DNA from: Nakamurella sp.
Lineage (GTDB): Bacteria; Actinomycetota; Actinomycetes; Mycobacteriales; Nakamurellaceae
DNA: 64,000 nt
NCBI GenBank assembly: GCA_017882715.1
Contig: JADGOY010000001.1
Coordinates: forward strand, 41,028-105,027
Reading direction: 5' to 3'
Of this stretch, positions 28,346 through 38,180 are shown piece after piece. Position 1 is the first letter of the stretch. Each line of letters begins with the position of its first letter. Position numbers and translations under genes: made by a program. The notes below the pieces were generated by a model that did no database searches, was not told the origin of the DNA, and worked only from the letters and a program-made list of their open reading frames with translations.

Positions 28346-30031
28346 ATGCGCACAGAGCGAATCGCCGCCGGGTTGGCGGCGATCACCGCTGCGGGCGCGG
28401 TCGTGCTCGTCGCCGGGCTCGCGCCGGCTCAGGCAGCGACGGACGCCGCGCAGACCACGGCGGCGCAGGTCCAGGGCCCGGCGCAGCTCCTGTTCGGGGA
28501 GGACGCGCCCGTCACCACCGCCAACGGCACCCGAACCCTGATCGTCGATCCGGTGACCGGGCTTGCCGCCACCGGCGCCCAGATCAGCGTGCAGGGCAAG
28601 GGGTTCGACACCGGACACGGTCTGTACGTGGCGGTCTGCGCGGACGGGTCGGGAGCGCCCGCCGACCTGTCCGCCTGCGTGGGCGGGTCGATTCCGGACG
28701 CGAACATCACGACCGCCTGGGCGCACATCACCACCGACGGCCAGGGCACCGGCGGGGTACGCGCGGCCTGGGGGTCGGGCGGGTCGTTCTTGGTCACCCT
28801 GACCCTGCCGGCCGTCACCGAGGGTGATCTGAACTGCGTGACCGGCCGCTGCTCGTTGTACACCAGCAGCGACGACGACACGGTGCGGTCGGAGGACAAC
28901 ACCGTCCCGCTGACCTTCGCCCAGCCGTCCAGCTCCAGCAGCGCGCCGCCGACCGCTCCCGGCACGGCGACCCCGGAGGTCATCGGTTCACCGACGGTCG
29001 TCGCGGGCCAGAACCAGATCGTGGCGTTCTCCGGTTTCAAGCCCGCCGAGCAGGTGAACCTGACGTTGTTCTCGCGCCAGGTCGCACTGCCACCGGTCAC
29101 CGCCAACTCGGGTGGTGTAGCCCGGGCCCAGTTCACCGTCCCGGCTGACACCACCGAGGGAACCCACCGGCTGGAGGCGATCGGCCAGACGTCCGGAACC
29201 GTCGGGGTCGCCAGTTTCCAGGTCACCTTGCCACCGGTCACCTCGCCGAGCCCGTCGGCGAGCCCGTCGCCGAGCCCGTCGCCGTCACCGTCGCACAGCC
29301 CCAGCCCGACCCCGTCCATCAGTTCGGCGGCCGGCAGTTCAGCGCCGGCCACGCCGCCGGTGGCGTCCAGCAGTGCCGTCACCCCGAGCGGCGGGTCCGA
29401 CGCGGTCAGCCGGTGGTGGCCGTGGTTGCTGATCGCGATCGTGGTCATCGCCGGCATCGTCACCGGGATGATCGTGCGGCGGCGCAAGCAGCAGGAACAA
29501 CGGGAACAGGACGAGCGTGACCTGGCGACCGCACACGAGCAGGAACAGGCTGCCGGCTATCCCGGCCAGCCAGGTGGCGCGCCGACGGTGCTGCTGCCGC
29601 CCGTCCCACCACCGTCCGACGGGCCGCCTCCCGGTCAAGATCCCTACGGCCTGCTGTCCGGGCGCGATCACCCGGACAACCCGCAGCTCTACTCCGGGCA
29701 GGACGCCGGTCCCACGCAGGTACTCGGTCCCACGCAGATACTCGGTCCGCCCGGCGGCCGGCCCCCGCCCTACCCGGGCGTCCCCGGCGGCTACGGGCCA
29801 CCGCCCGGCTGGGATCCGCCGGCCGGCGCGCCCACCCAGGCGATCGGGCCGGAAGACCCACCCACCGGCCCGATCCCGCCGGTGGCTCCGCCGTCCAGAG
29901 GTTGGGCCGGGCCCGAGGACGACACCGGTACCGCGGCCTGGACGCCGGACCTCGACGACTCCGACGACGACTCGTCAGGATCCCCAGACGCCACCGACGG
30001 TGGCGACGGGCCGCGTCAGGACCGGCGCTGA
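28346..30031 (+). CDS. Secreted/membrane-anchored protein: signal peptide, neocarzinostatin-like domain, SP-rich linker, TM, Pro-rich cytoplasmic tail
   Basis: MRTERIAAG..AQAA; VDPVTGLAATGAQISVQGKGFDTGHGLYVAVCAD..DLNCVTGRCSLYTSSDD; WWPWLLIAIVVIAGIVTGMIVRRRKQ. Confidence 0.7.
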   Translation: MRTERIAAGLAAITAAGAVVLVAGLAPAQAATDAAQTTAAQVQGPAQLLFGEDAPVTTANGTRTLIVDPVTGLAATGAQISVQGKGFDTGHGLYVAVCADGSGAPADLSACVGGSIPDANITTAWAHITTDGQGTGGVRAAWGSGGSFLVTLTLPAVTEGDLNCVTGRCSLYTSSDDDTVRSEDNTVPLTFAQPSSSSSAPPTAPGTATPEVIGSPTVVAGQNQIVAFSGFKPAEQVNLTLFSRQVALPPVTANSGGVARAQFTVPADTTEGTHRLEAIGQTSGTVGVASFQVTLPPVTSPSPSASPSPSPSPSPSHSPSPTPSISSAAGSSAPATPPVASSSAVTPSGGSDAVSRWWPWLLIAIVVIAGIVTGMIVRRRKQQEQREQDERDLATAHEQEQAAGYPGQPGGAPTVLLPPVPPPSDGPPPGQDPYGLLSGRDHPDNPQLYSGQDAGPTQVLGPTQILGPPGGRPPPYPGVPGGYGPPPGWDPPAGAPTQAIGPEDPPTGPIPPVAPPSRGWAGPEDDTGTAAWTPDLDDSDDDSSGSPDATDGGDGPRQDRR

Positions 30032-30050
30032 CCGGCGCTGACCGGTCCGG
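30021..30050. repeat. 10-bp tandem repeat (ACCGGCGCTG) spanning a stop codon
   Basis: ACCGGCGCTG ACCGGCGCTG ACCGGTCCGG. Confidence 0.8.
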
Positions 30051-30070
30051 CGCGCAGGGGTGGTTCGGGG

Positions 30071-31486
30071 TCAGGGATGCGTCATGGACAGCACGTCCAG
30101 TGCTGCGTCCAGCTGTTCGCTGGTCAACCGCCCGGCGGTGACGTGCCCGCGCTCCAGGACCACCGACTTGATCGTCTTGCTGTCCTTCAGGGCCTGCTTG
30201 GCGATCGAGGCAGCTTCCTCGTAGCCGATGTACTTGACCAATGGCGTGACGATCGACGGCGACGACTCGGCGTAATCGCGGCACCGCTCGACGTCCGCGA
30301 CGATGCCGGCGATACACCTGTCGGCGAGCACCCGGGTCGCGTTGGACAGCAGCCGGATCGACTCGAGCAGGTTCCGGCCGATCACCGGGAACATCACGTT
30401 GAGCTCGAAGTTCCCCTGCGAGCCGGCGAACGCGACCGTGGCGTCGTTGCCGATGACCTGGGCCGCGACCATCAAGGTCGCCTCGGGCAGCACCGGGTTC
30501 ACCTTTCCCGGCATGATCGACGAGCCCGGCTGCAGGTCGGGCAGATGGATCTCGACGAGGCCGGCGCGCGGTCCGGACCCCATCCAGCGGATGTCGTTGC
30601 AGATCTTGGTCAGGCTCACCGCGATCACCCGCAGCTGGCCGGACGTCTCGACCAACGCGTCGCGGGAACCCTGGGCCTCGAAGTGGTTCCGCGCCTCGGT
30701 GAACGGCAGGTCAAGCTGGTGTGCGAGGTGCAGGATCACCGCGGCCGGGAAGCCCGGCGGGGTGTTGATCCCGGTGCCTACCGCAGTCCCGCCGAGCGGT
30801 AGTTCGGCCAGCCGGGTCAGCGAGGAGTTCAGCCGTTCCACGCCGTAGCGGATCTGCGCGGCGTACCCGCCGAACTCCTGGCCGAGCGTCACCGGGGTGG
30901 CGTCCATCAGGTGGGTCCGCCCCGACTTGACCACCGCGGCCCACTGCACGCTCTTGGTCTCCAGGGCGGTGGCCAGGTGCAGCAGGGCGGGAATGAGGTT
31001 GCGGACGATCGCCTCGGTGGCGGCGACGTGGATCGAGGTGGGAAAGACGTCGTTGGAGGATTGAGAGGCGTTGACGTGGTCGTTCGGATGCACCCTGCGC
31101 CCTAGAGACTCGCCGGCCAGGGTGGCCAACACCTCGTTGGTGTTCATGTTCGAGCTGGTGCCGGAGCCGGTCTGGAACACATCGAGCGGAAAATCCTCGT
31201 CGAACTCACCGGCGGCGACCCGCCGTGCGGCCGCCACCACGGCGTCGGCGATCTCCTGCTCGACCACGCCGAGTTCGGCGTTCACTGTGGCGGCGGCCGA
31301 TTTGATCAGCGCCAACGCGCGGATCTGGGCTCGCTCCAACGGTCGCAGCGAGATCGGGAAGTTCTCCACCGCCCGTTGGGTCTGCGCCTGGTACTTGGCG
31401 TTCCGCGGTACCCGCACCTCGCCCATCGTGTCGTACTCGATGCGGTAGTCCGATTCGTCAGTGCTCACGCCGTTGTGTTCTGCCAT
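30071..31486 (-). CDS. fumC: Class II fumarate hydratase
   Basis: [49 protein letters not shown]. Confidence 0.95.
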   Translation of the reverse strand: MAEHNGVSTDESDYRIEYDTMGEVRVPRNAKYQAQTQRAVENFPISLRPLERAQIRALALIKSAAATVNAELGVVEQEIADAVVAAARRVAAGEFDEDFPLDVFQTGSGTSSNMNTNEVLATLAGESLGRRVHPNDHVNASQSSNDVFPTSIHVAATEAIVRNLIPALLHLATALETKSVQWAAVVKSGRTHLMDATPVTLGQEFGGYAAQIRYGVERLNSSLTRLAELPLGGTAVGTGINTPPGFPAAVILHLAHQLDLPFTEARNHFEAQGSRDALVETSGQLRVIAVSLTKICNDIRWMGSGPRAGLVEIHLPDLQPGSSIMPGKVNPVLPEATLMVAAQVIGNDATVAFAGSQGNFELNVMFPVIGRNLLESIRLLSNATRVLADRCIAGIVADVERCRDYAESSPSIVTPLVKYIGYEEAASIAKQALKDSKTIKSVVLERGHVTAGRLTSEQLDAALDVLSMTHP

Positions 31487-31555
31487 GCTCGCCACGCTAG
31501 CGGGGCGCCTCGCCGGTGGACCAGCCGCCGGGTGGCCTAGTCGGTCACACTCCGT

Positions 31556-31623
31556 GCGCCGGACCGACCGGTGGGCGCTACCGCTCGTCGCGCCGGACCG
31601 ACCGGTGGGCGCTACCGCTCGTC
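31556..31623. repeat. Perfect 34-bp tandem duplication covering the 3' end of the sigma-factor gene
   Basis: GCGCCGGACCGACCGGTGGGCGCTACCGCTCGTC at 31556-31589 and 31590-31623. Confidence 0.95.
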
Positions 31624-32880
31624 GCACAGTCGCGCCGCCCGGGCATACAGATAGCGCTGTACCGGGATGCTCGTTGTCCGCCCGGCCGCCGCTTGGTACG
31701 ACTCGCGCGCCCCGTGGTGATCACCGGCCATTTCCAGCAGGTGCGCGCGGACGGCGTGCAGCCGATGGTCCTCGGCGATCCGTTCATCGGCTTCCAGCCT
31801 CCCGAGCAGGTCCAGGCCCGCCGCGGGGCCGTGCACCATGGCCGCTGCGACGGCGTGGTTCAGCGTCACCACGGGGTTGTCGGACATCCGCATCAGCAAC
31901 TCGTACAGGGCCATGATCTGCGGCCAGTCGGTCGCTTCCGGGCTGGGCGATTCGTCGTGGATGGCTGCGATCGCCGCCTGCAGCTGGTACGGGCCGGGTC
32001 TTCCGCGGGGAAGGGCGTCGCTGACGAGGGCCACACCCTCCGCGATGGCCCCGGCATCCCACCGACTCCGGTCCTGCTCGGCCATCGGGATCACCTCGCC
32101 GTCCGGCGCTGTCCGTGCCGGCCGCCGGGCGTCGGTGAGCACCATCAGCGCCAACAGGCCGGTCACCTCGGTGTCGTCTGGCAGCAGCCGGTGCACCATC
32201 CGGGTCAGCCGGATGGCCTCGGCCGACAGGTCGCTGCGCTGCAGGCTCGGTCCTGATGTGCTGACGTAGCCCTCGTTGAAGATCAGGTACAGCACATGCA
32301 GCACCGCGGCCAGCCGATCCGCGCGCTCCGCGGCCGGCGGAATGCCGAACGGAATGCGGCTGTCCTTGATCCGCTGCTTGGCCCTGGTGATGCGCCGCGT
32401 CATGGTGGCCTCCGGGACCAGAAAGGCACGGGCGATCTCCGCGGTGGTCAGGCCGCCGACCGCCCGCAGGGTCAGCGCGATCTGCGAGGCCGGCGAGAGC
32501 GCGGGGTGACAGCACAGGAACAGCAGGATGAGCGAGTCGTCGTGATCCGACGCAGTACCCGCCTCGGCATCGGATGCCGCTCGATCCGCGGCGGGCGCCA
32601 ACCATTGCTCCGGCAGCGCCCAGGTGGACACCATGCCCTCCCGTTCCCGGCGCGACTGTTCACTGCGTAACATGTCCGTCAGTCGCCGTGCGGCAACCGT
32701 GATGAGCCAGCCACGTGGACTGTCCGGTCTGCCTTCGTGCGGCCACTGCATGACGGCCGCGAGGAGCGCCTCCTGCACGGCGTCCTCGGCGGCGTCGAAC
32801 TGCCCATAACGCCGCACCACGGCCCCGAGGACCTGCGGCGCCAACCGGCGCAGCAGACCTTCGACGTCCTCACCGGTCAC
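31612..32880 (-). CDS. ECF RNA polymerase sigma factor with long C-terminal extension (ECF42-like)
   Basis: [64 protein letters not shown], long TPR-like C-terminus. Confidence 0.88.
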   Translation of the reverse strand: MTGEDVEGLLRRLAPQVLGAVVRRYGQFDAAEDAVQEALLAAVMQWPHEGRPDSPRGWLITVAARRLTDMLRSEQSRREREGMVSTWALPEQWLAPAADRAASDAEAGTASDHDDSLILLFLCCHPALSPASQIALTLRAVGGLTTAEIARAFLVPEATMTRRITRAKQRIKDSRIPFGIPPAAERADRLAAVLHVLYLIFNEGYVSTSGPSLQRSDLSAEAIRLTRMVHRLLPDDTEVTGLLALMVLTDARRPARTAPDGEVIPMAEQDRSRWDAGAIAEGVALVSDALPRGRPGPYQLQAAIAAIHDESPSPEATDWPQIMALYELLMRMSDNPVVTLNHAVAAAMVHGPAAGLDLLGRLEADERIAEDHRLHAVRAHLLEMAGDHHGARESYQAAAGRTTSIPVQRYLYARAARLCDER

Positions 32881-32887
32881 GTCGGGT

Positions 32888-33313
32888 TTACGCCTCCAGG
32901 TCGCCTTTGATAGTCGAGCCGTCGGCGATCGGCCGGATGTCCACGTACAGCCCCTCGGGGCCGCTCGGACCCGGTGGGCAGTCGGCCAGCCGGTCGGCGA
33001 TCTCGGTCGCCCGGGCCAAGCCGTCGCAGTCGACGATCGTGAACCCGGCGAGCACCTCCTGGCTTTCGGCATACGGCCCGTCCGTGACGACCCGAGCCCC
33101 GTTCTGCAGGCCGACTCTCCTGGTGCGCACCGGTTCGGCCAGGCCCTGTGCGTCGACGAACTCCCCCGATTCGACCAGCTCGTTGTTCCACTTCTCCATG
33201 AACGCACCCATCGCGGCGAAGTCGTCCGCCGTCCAGGCCGGCTTACCGGTGGCCTTGCCCACCATGGCGTCGTAGTCCTGCTGCGAGCCGTACAGCATGA
33301 TCATGTACTTCAC
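32888..33313 (-). CDS. YCII-related (DGPF) domain protein paired with the sigma factor
   Basis: VKYMIMLYGSQQDYD..VVTDGPYAESQEVLAGFTIVDC; GAGAGGAAA RBS-like sequence. Confidence 0.88.
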   Translation of the reverse strand: MKYMIMLYGSQQDYDAMVGKATGKPAWTADDFAAMGAFMEKWNNELVESGEFVDAQGLAEPVRTRRVGLQNGARVVTDGPYAESQEVLAGFTIVDCDGLARATEIADRLADCPPGPSGPEGLYVDIRPIADGSTIKGDLEA

Positions 33314-33493
33314 GGGGTTTCCTCTCTCCGTCGGCACCCTTGCGGTGCCTCTCGCCAGAGACGTCGGGGCAGCCGGCGCGGACCGGACACCAATCGATCA
33401 CGAATTCCGCGGCAGCCGGGGCGGACTCTGCACGCAACGTGAGTGCCGATCACCGGCGCGACCGGACCGGATCATGCCACGGGCCGTGTCACC

Positions 33494-34075
33494 ATGGTCG
33501 GTGTGGCGGACCGGCGACCGAAGACTCTGCGCGACATGGCCCTGTCCCTTGGCCTGGTGGCTGTCGTCGCCCTGGTGCTCGTCGGGATGTACGGCGGCAT
33601 CAGTTTCGCGCCGGGCCAGGCAACCGAGGGCGAAACTCCGACCGCCGACGTCACGGGTGGTTTCCAGCGCGCCGAACCGCTCGTGGGCTTCCCGGTTGTC
33701 ATTCCGGCGGATCTCCCGGCCGGCTGGCACCCGAACTCGTTCTCCTTCACCGACCCGTCCACCGGCTCCGGCCCGGGTGCGAGTGAAGGCGGCCCGCCCG
33801 CGGTCCGCGGCGGCTGGTTGACGCCGGAAGGCCGGTTCATCACCCTCATCGAGTCGGCTGGTCCGGTGCCCAAGGTGCTCGACGCGGAACTGGGCCCCCC
33901 CGGTGCCGCCGTCGGCACCCAACAGGTCGGCGGCGTGCAGTGGACGGTGACGACCGGCCGGCGCGGTGAAGCCGCCTGGTTCCGGACGGACGGCGACGTC
34001 ACGTTCCTGATCACCGGGACGGCCACCGCCGATGACTTCCGGACGTTGGCGAAGGCGGCCGCGGGCGCGACCTGA
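33494..34075 (+). CDS. DUF4245-like single-TM protein
   Basis: DMALSLGLVAVVALVLVGMYGG TM then extracytoplasmic domain. Confidence 0.7.
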   Translation: MVGVADRRPKTLRDMALSLGLVAVVALVLVGMYGGISFAPGQATEGETPTADVTGGFQRAEPLVGFPVVIPADLPAGWHPNSFSFTDPSTGSGPGASEGGPPAVRGGWLTPEGRFITLIESAGPVPKVLDAELGPPGAAVGTQQVGGVQWTVTTGRRGEAAWFRTDGDVTFLITGTATADDFRTLAKAAAGAT

Positions 34076-34090
34076 CACCGTCCGAGGGGT

Positions 34091-35116
34091 TCATCGGGAA
34101 CCGGCCCAGTCGAGCAAGTCCGGTACCGGCCAGGTGTTGACGATCCGCTCCGGCGGCACGCCGCACTCCGCCGCCCGCGCGCAGCCGTAGGCCTGCCAGT
34201 CGAGCTGCCCGGGGGCGTGGCCGTCGGTGTCGATGCTGAACAGACATCCGGCCTCGACCGCCTGCCGCAGCAGCCTGCGCGGCGGGTCCAGCCGCTCCGG
34301 CCGGCTGTTGATCTCCACCGCGACCTGGTGCTCGGCGCAGGCGGCGAACACGGCTGCGGCGTCGAACCGGCTCTCCGGCCGAGTGCCGCGGCCGCCGGTG
34401 ACCAGCCGGCCGGTGCAGTGGCCGAGGATGTCGGTGTGCGGGTTCTCGATCGCCGCGAGCATCCGGCGGGTCATCGTCACCGGGTCGGAGCGCAGCTTGG
34501 AGTGCACGGAGGCGACCACGATGTCGACCCGGCCCAGCATGTCATTGGTCTGGTCGAGGGTGCCGTCCTCGTTGATGTCGCATTCGATGCCGCTGAGCAG
34601 CCGGAAGCCTTCGGCGTGCTTGGTCAGCTGCTTGTCCAGCGCCCCGACGATCTCCAGTTGCCGCTCCAGGCGCTCGGTGGTCAGGCCGTTGGCCACGGTC
34701 AGCCGCGGCGAATGGTCGGTCAGGGCCAGGTACTCATGGCCGATCTCGACCGCCGTCACCGCCATCTCCTGGATCGGGCTGCCGCCGTCGCTCCAGTCGC
34801 TGTGTGAATGGAGGTCCCCGCGCAGCGCCTCCCGGATCGGCTCACCGCCCTCGACCAGCGGGCCGGCGGTGGGCTCCAGGTCGGCCAGATAGTCCGGGAT
34901 CCGGCCGGCCACGGACTGCGTGACGACCGCCGCCGTCTTCGGCCCGATGCCCGACAAATCGGTGAGACTGCCGGTGCGGGAACGCTTCTCGATCTCATCA
35001 GGGGACAGCCGGGCGAGCGTGACGGCGGCCGCACGGAACGCCTTGATCCGGTAGGTGGGAGCCTGCTTGCGTTCGAGCAGGAACGCGATCCGTCGCAGGG
35101 CGGCCACCGGATCCAT
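34091..35116 (-). CDS. PHP-domain phosphoesterase with N-terminal HhH/PolX-like segment
   Basis: LSGIGPKTAAVVTQ; GDLHSHSDWSDGGSPIQEMA; DILGHCTGRL; INSRPERLDPPRRLL. Confidence 0.88.
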   Translation of the reverse strand: MDPVAALRRIAFLLERKQAPTYRIKAFRAAAVTLARLSPDEIEKRSRTGSLTDLSGIGPKTAAVVTQSVAGRIPDYLADLEPTAGPLVEGGEPIREALRGDLHSHSDWSDGGSPIQEMAVTAVEIGHEYLALTDHSPRLTVANGLTTERLERQLEIVGALDKQLTKHAEGFRLLSGIECDINEDGTLDQTNDMLGRVDIVVASVHSKLRSDPVTMTRRMLAAIENPHTDILGHCTGRLVTGGRGTRPESRFDAAAVFAACAEHQVAVEINSRPERLDPPRRLLRQAVEAGCLFSIDTDGHAPGQLDWQAYGCARAAECGVPPERIVNTWPVPDLLDWAGSR

Positions 35117-35207
35117 GCGGGCAGGCTAATCGGCTTCCGCGCCCGGCGCGCAGACGTGCCCGTTCGCGATGTTCGACGGTGCCCGTTGGGGCGCCCGGGT
35201 GGACGAT

Positions 35208-35260
35208 GCTACCGAGAAATGCCACCGAGAAATGCCACCGAGACCGTGCCACCGAGAACT
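35208..35260. repeat. 13-bp tandem repeat (GCCACCGAGAAAT), about 4 copies, upstream of SDR gene
   Basis: gctaccgagaaat gccaccgagaaat gccaccgaga ccgt gccaccgagaact. Confidence 0.85.
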
Positions 35261-35289
35261 CCGGTGGCGCCGCGTGAAGGGGAGGGCCG

Positions 35290-36051
35290 ATGACCCAGCC
35301 TGGGCCGAAGGTCGCCGTTGTCACCGGAGCGGGCAGCGGGATCGGCGCTGCGGCCGCCCTGGCGCTGGCCGGTGACGGTTGGCAGGTGGTCTTGGCCGGT
35401 CGCCGGCCCGACACCTTGGCCGCGGTCGCCGCACGAGGTGACGGACGACCCGGGGCACTGGACCCGATTCCCACCGACGTCACCGACGAGGCTTCGGTCG
35501 CGGCGCTGTTCGACCGGACCGCTGCCCGGTACGGCCGGGTGGACCTGTTGTTCAACAATGCGGGAACGTCCGCGCCGGCCAAGGACCCGGACGAGATCAC
35601 CCTGGCGGACTGGAACGCGATCGTTGCGGTCAATCTCACCGGCGCGTTCCTGTGCACCCGGGAGGCGTTCCGGGTGATGCGACGGCAGGACCCGCAGGGC
35701 GGCAGGATCATCAACAACGGCTCCGTCTCTGCGCACGTGCCGCGGCCCCGGTCGATGGGGTACACCGTCACCAAACACGCGATCACCGGGCTGACCAAGT
35801 CCACCTCGCTGGACGGCCGGGCGTACGACATCGCCTGCGGGCAGATCGATATCGGGAACGCGGCCACCGACATGACCACCCGGATGGCGGTGGGCCTGCA
35901 ACAGGCCGACGGATCGATCAGGGCCGAGCCCAGGATGGATGTCGCGGACGTCGGGCGTGCGGTGGTGTTCATGGCGGCGCTGCCGCTGGACTCGAACGTG
36001 GCCGCGATGACGGTGATGGCCACCAGGATGCCCTTCGTCGGGCGAGGCTGA
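35290..36051 (+). CDS. SDR family oxidoreductase
   Basis: [31 protein letters not shown]-x3-K ([10 protein letters not shown]). Confidence 0.92.
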   Translation: MTQPGPKVAVVTGAGSGIGAAAALALAGDGWQVVLAGRRPDTLAAVAARGDGRPGALDPIPTDVTDEASVAALFDRTAARYGRVDLLFNNAGTSAPAKDPDEITLADWNAIVAVNLTGAFLCTREAFRVMRRQDPQGGRIINNGSVSAHVPRPRSMGYTVTKHAITGLTKSTSLDGRAYDIACGQIDIGNAATDMTTRMAVGLQQADGSIRAEPRMDVADVGRAVVFMAALPLDSNVAAMTVMATRMPFVGRG

Positions 36052-36162
36052 CGGACGGTTCCGCGCAAAGCTGTGACGACATTCACCCGTGCCGCGCGTT
36101 CGGGCGTGTGATCCTTGAGAGTGACGCAATCGTGCGTCGTCACACCTGCTGGAGGCGCACCG

Positions 36163-36579
36163 ATGCTCCGTCCGATGCTGCTCGGCAAGATCCACCGCGC
36201 CACCGTGACCACGGCGGACCTGCACTACGTCGGCTCCATCACCATCGACGCCGACCTGCTGGACGCGGCCGACCTGCTGCTCGGCCAACAGGTGGACGTT
36301 CTCGACGTGACGAACGGCGCGCGGCTGACCACGTACCTGATCGCCGGCGAACGCGGGCGCGGCACCGTCGGCATCAACGGCGCGGCCGCGCACCACATCC
36401 ATCCGGGTGACGTGTTGATCATCATCGGCTACGGGCTGCTGGAGGAGGCCGAGGCACGCACCCGGGCGCCGCGGGTGGTGTTCGTCGACGCGGACAACCA
36501 CATCGTGCAGCTCGGCACCGACCCCGGCGATGTCCCGCTGGGTTTCGGGCTGATGCCCTCCGGGGTGGGCCGCTCCTGA
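36163..36579 (+). CDS. panD: Aspartate 1-decarboxylase
   Basis: [55 protein letters not shown]. Confidence 0.95.
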   Translation: MLRPMLLGKIHRATVTTADLHYVGSITIDADLLDAADLLLGQQVDVLDVTNGARLTTYLIAGERGRGTVGINGAAAHHIHPGDVLIIIGYGLLEEAEARTRAPRVVFVDADNHIVQLGTDPGDVPLGFGLMPSGVGRS

Positions 36580-36604
36580 CGCCGGTCGGGTGGCCCCTGG
36601 ACCG

Positions 36605-36859
36605 TCAGGACTCCGAGTTGTCGGCGCTTCGCTCCAATGCCGTCTCGACCCGTTGCCGGGCGCCGTCCAGGAACCTGGTGCACACGACGGCGAGGTGCTC
36701 GCCGCGTTCCCACAGCTCCAACGACTCGTCCAGCGACAGCCCGCCCGCCTCCAGTCGCGCCACCACCTGGGCGAGTTCGTCCCGCGCCTGTTCGTAGCTG
36801 GCGGCCGCGTCGGGACCGACTGTCGTCGCGCCGTCGGTGCTGTCCGGTCGCGTTGTCAT
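36605..36859 (-). CDS. xseB: Exodeoxyribonuclease VII small subunit
   Basis: YEQARDELAQVVARLEAGGLSLDESLELWERGEHLAVVCTRFLDGARQRVE. Confidence 0.93.
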   Translation of the reverse strand: MTTRPDSTDGATTVGPDAAASYEQARDELAQVVARLEAGGLSLDESLELWERGEHLAVVCTRFLDGARQRVETALERSADNSES

Positions 36860-36860
36860 G

Positions 36861-38180
36861 TCAGATCCCCTGCTGCGCAGGCACTGGACTGATGTGATGG
36901 GCGCTGTCATGGTCGGCGGGCTCGGCGCCCGCACTGTGCGCCAGCACCGCACCGTCGGCGACCCGGATGCGCAGGTCGGCACCGTCGGGGGCGTCGGACA
37001 CCGAACGGACGATGAGGTGCCCGGCCTGGACAACGGCGTAGCCGCGGGCCAGCGTCGCGGCGGGCCCGAGCACGGCGAGCTGGGCTCTGCGATGGGCGAG
37101 CTCCCGGTCGATGCGATCCAGCGCGGTGATGATCAAGCCGCGGCCGCGCTCCCGCAACCGGTCCAGCTCGGCTACCCGGGTGGCGATGGGTGACAGCGGG
37201 TCGGCCAGCACGGTGGCCGAGGTCAGCCGTTTCAGCCGGGACTCCTCGGTGGCCACCCAACCGGCCAGGGCGCGGCGCGCCCGTCCCCGGAGCTGGTCGA
37301 CCTGGCGCAGCTCGGCTGCGGCATCCGGCACCACCCGCTTGCCGGCATCCGTCGGCGTCGAGCACCGCACGTCGGCGACATCGTCGACGATCGGATGGTC
37401 GGGTTCATGACCGATCGCGGAGACCACCGGGGTCCGGCACGCGGCGACCGCCCGGCACAACGTCTCGTCGGAGAACGGCAGCAGATCCTCGACGCTGCCG
37501 CCGCCGCGGGCCAGCACGATCACTTCCACGTCGGGGTCGGCGGCCAACCGAACCAACGACTCGATGACCTGGGACACCGCCAGAACCCCTTGCACCGCAG
37601 GGTTTTCCACCCGGAACCGGACCGCGGGCCACCGGGCACGGGCGTTGGCCAGCACGTCGGATTCGGCCGCGCTGGCCCGACCGGTGATCAGTCCGACGGC
37701 CGCAGGGAGGAACGGCAGTCGCCGCTTGCGCTCCGGCGCGGTCAGACCCTCCGCGGCCAGCAATCGGCGGAGCCGCTCGAGCCGGGCCAGCAGTTCGCCG
37801 AGTCCCACCGGGTGCATCTCGTCGACCCGGAACGTCAGCGACCCGCGCGCCGGATAGAACTCGAACCGGCCGTGCACGACCACTCGCGAGCCCTCGGCCG
37901 GTGGCGCCGGCAGCGCGGCCAGCACCGATCGGGCGCACACCACCTGCAGCGACATCGGCACCGCGGCGTCGCGCAGGGTCAGGAACGACATCTGGGATCC
38001 GGACCGGACGGCCACCTGGGCGATCTGGCCCTCCACCCATGCCGCGGGTGCCTTCGCCACGTACTCGGTCATCCGTTGGGCGAGAGCGCGGACCGGCCAC
38101 GGGTTCTCCCGGGTGGTGTCGCCCGCTCGTGCGGGCGGACCTGGTCGGACGGCGGCTCCCGAACCGGCGGGGCTGGTCAC
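36861..38180 (-). CDS. xseA: Exodeoxyribonuclease VII large subunit
   Basis: WVEGQIAQVAVRSGSQMSFLTLRD; GLITGRASAAESDVLANARARWPAV; ARGGGSVEDLLPFSDETLCRAVA. Confidence 0.93.
   Translation of the reverse strand: MTSPAGSGAAVRPGPPARAGDTTRENPWPVRALAQRMTEYVAKAPAAWVEGQIAQVAVRSGSQMSFLTLRDAAVPMSLQVVCARSVLAALPAPPAEGSRVVVHGRFEFYPARGSLTFRVDEMHPVGLGELLARLERLRRLLAAEGLTAPERKRRLPFLPAAVGLITGRASAAESDVLANARARWPAVRFRVENPAVQGVLAVSQVIESLVRLAADPDVEVIVLARGGGSVEDLLPFSDETLCRAVAACRTPVVSAIGHEPDHPIVDDVADVRCSTPTDAGKRVVPDAAAELRQVDQLRGRARRALAGWVATEESRLKRLTSATVLADPLSPIATRVAELDRLRERGRGLIITALDRIDRELAHRRAQLAVLGPAATLARGYAVVQAGHLIVRSVSDAPDGADLRIRVADGAVLAHSAGAEPADHDSAHHISPVPAQQGI

Noticed and set aside
27170-28726. 518-aa minus-strand ORF
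   Set aside because: Antisense to deacetylase/methyltransferase; no family motifs.
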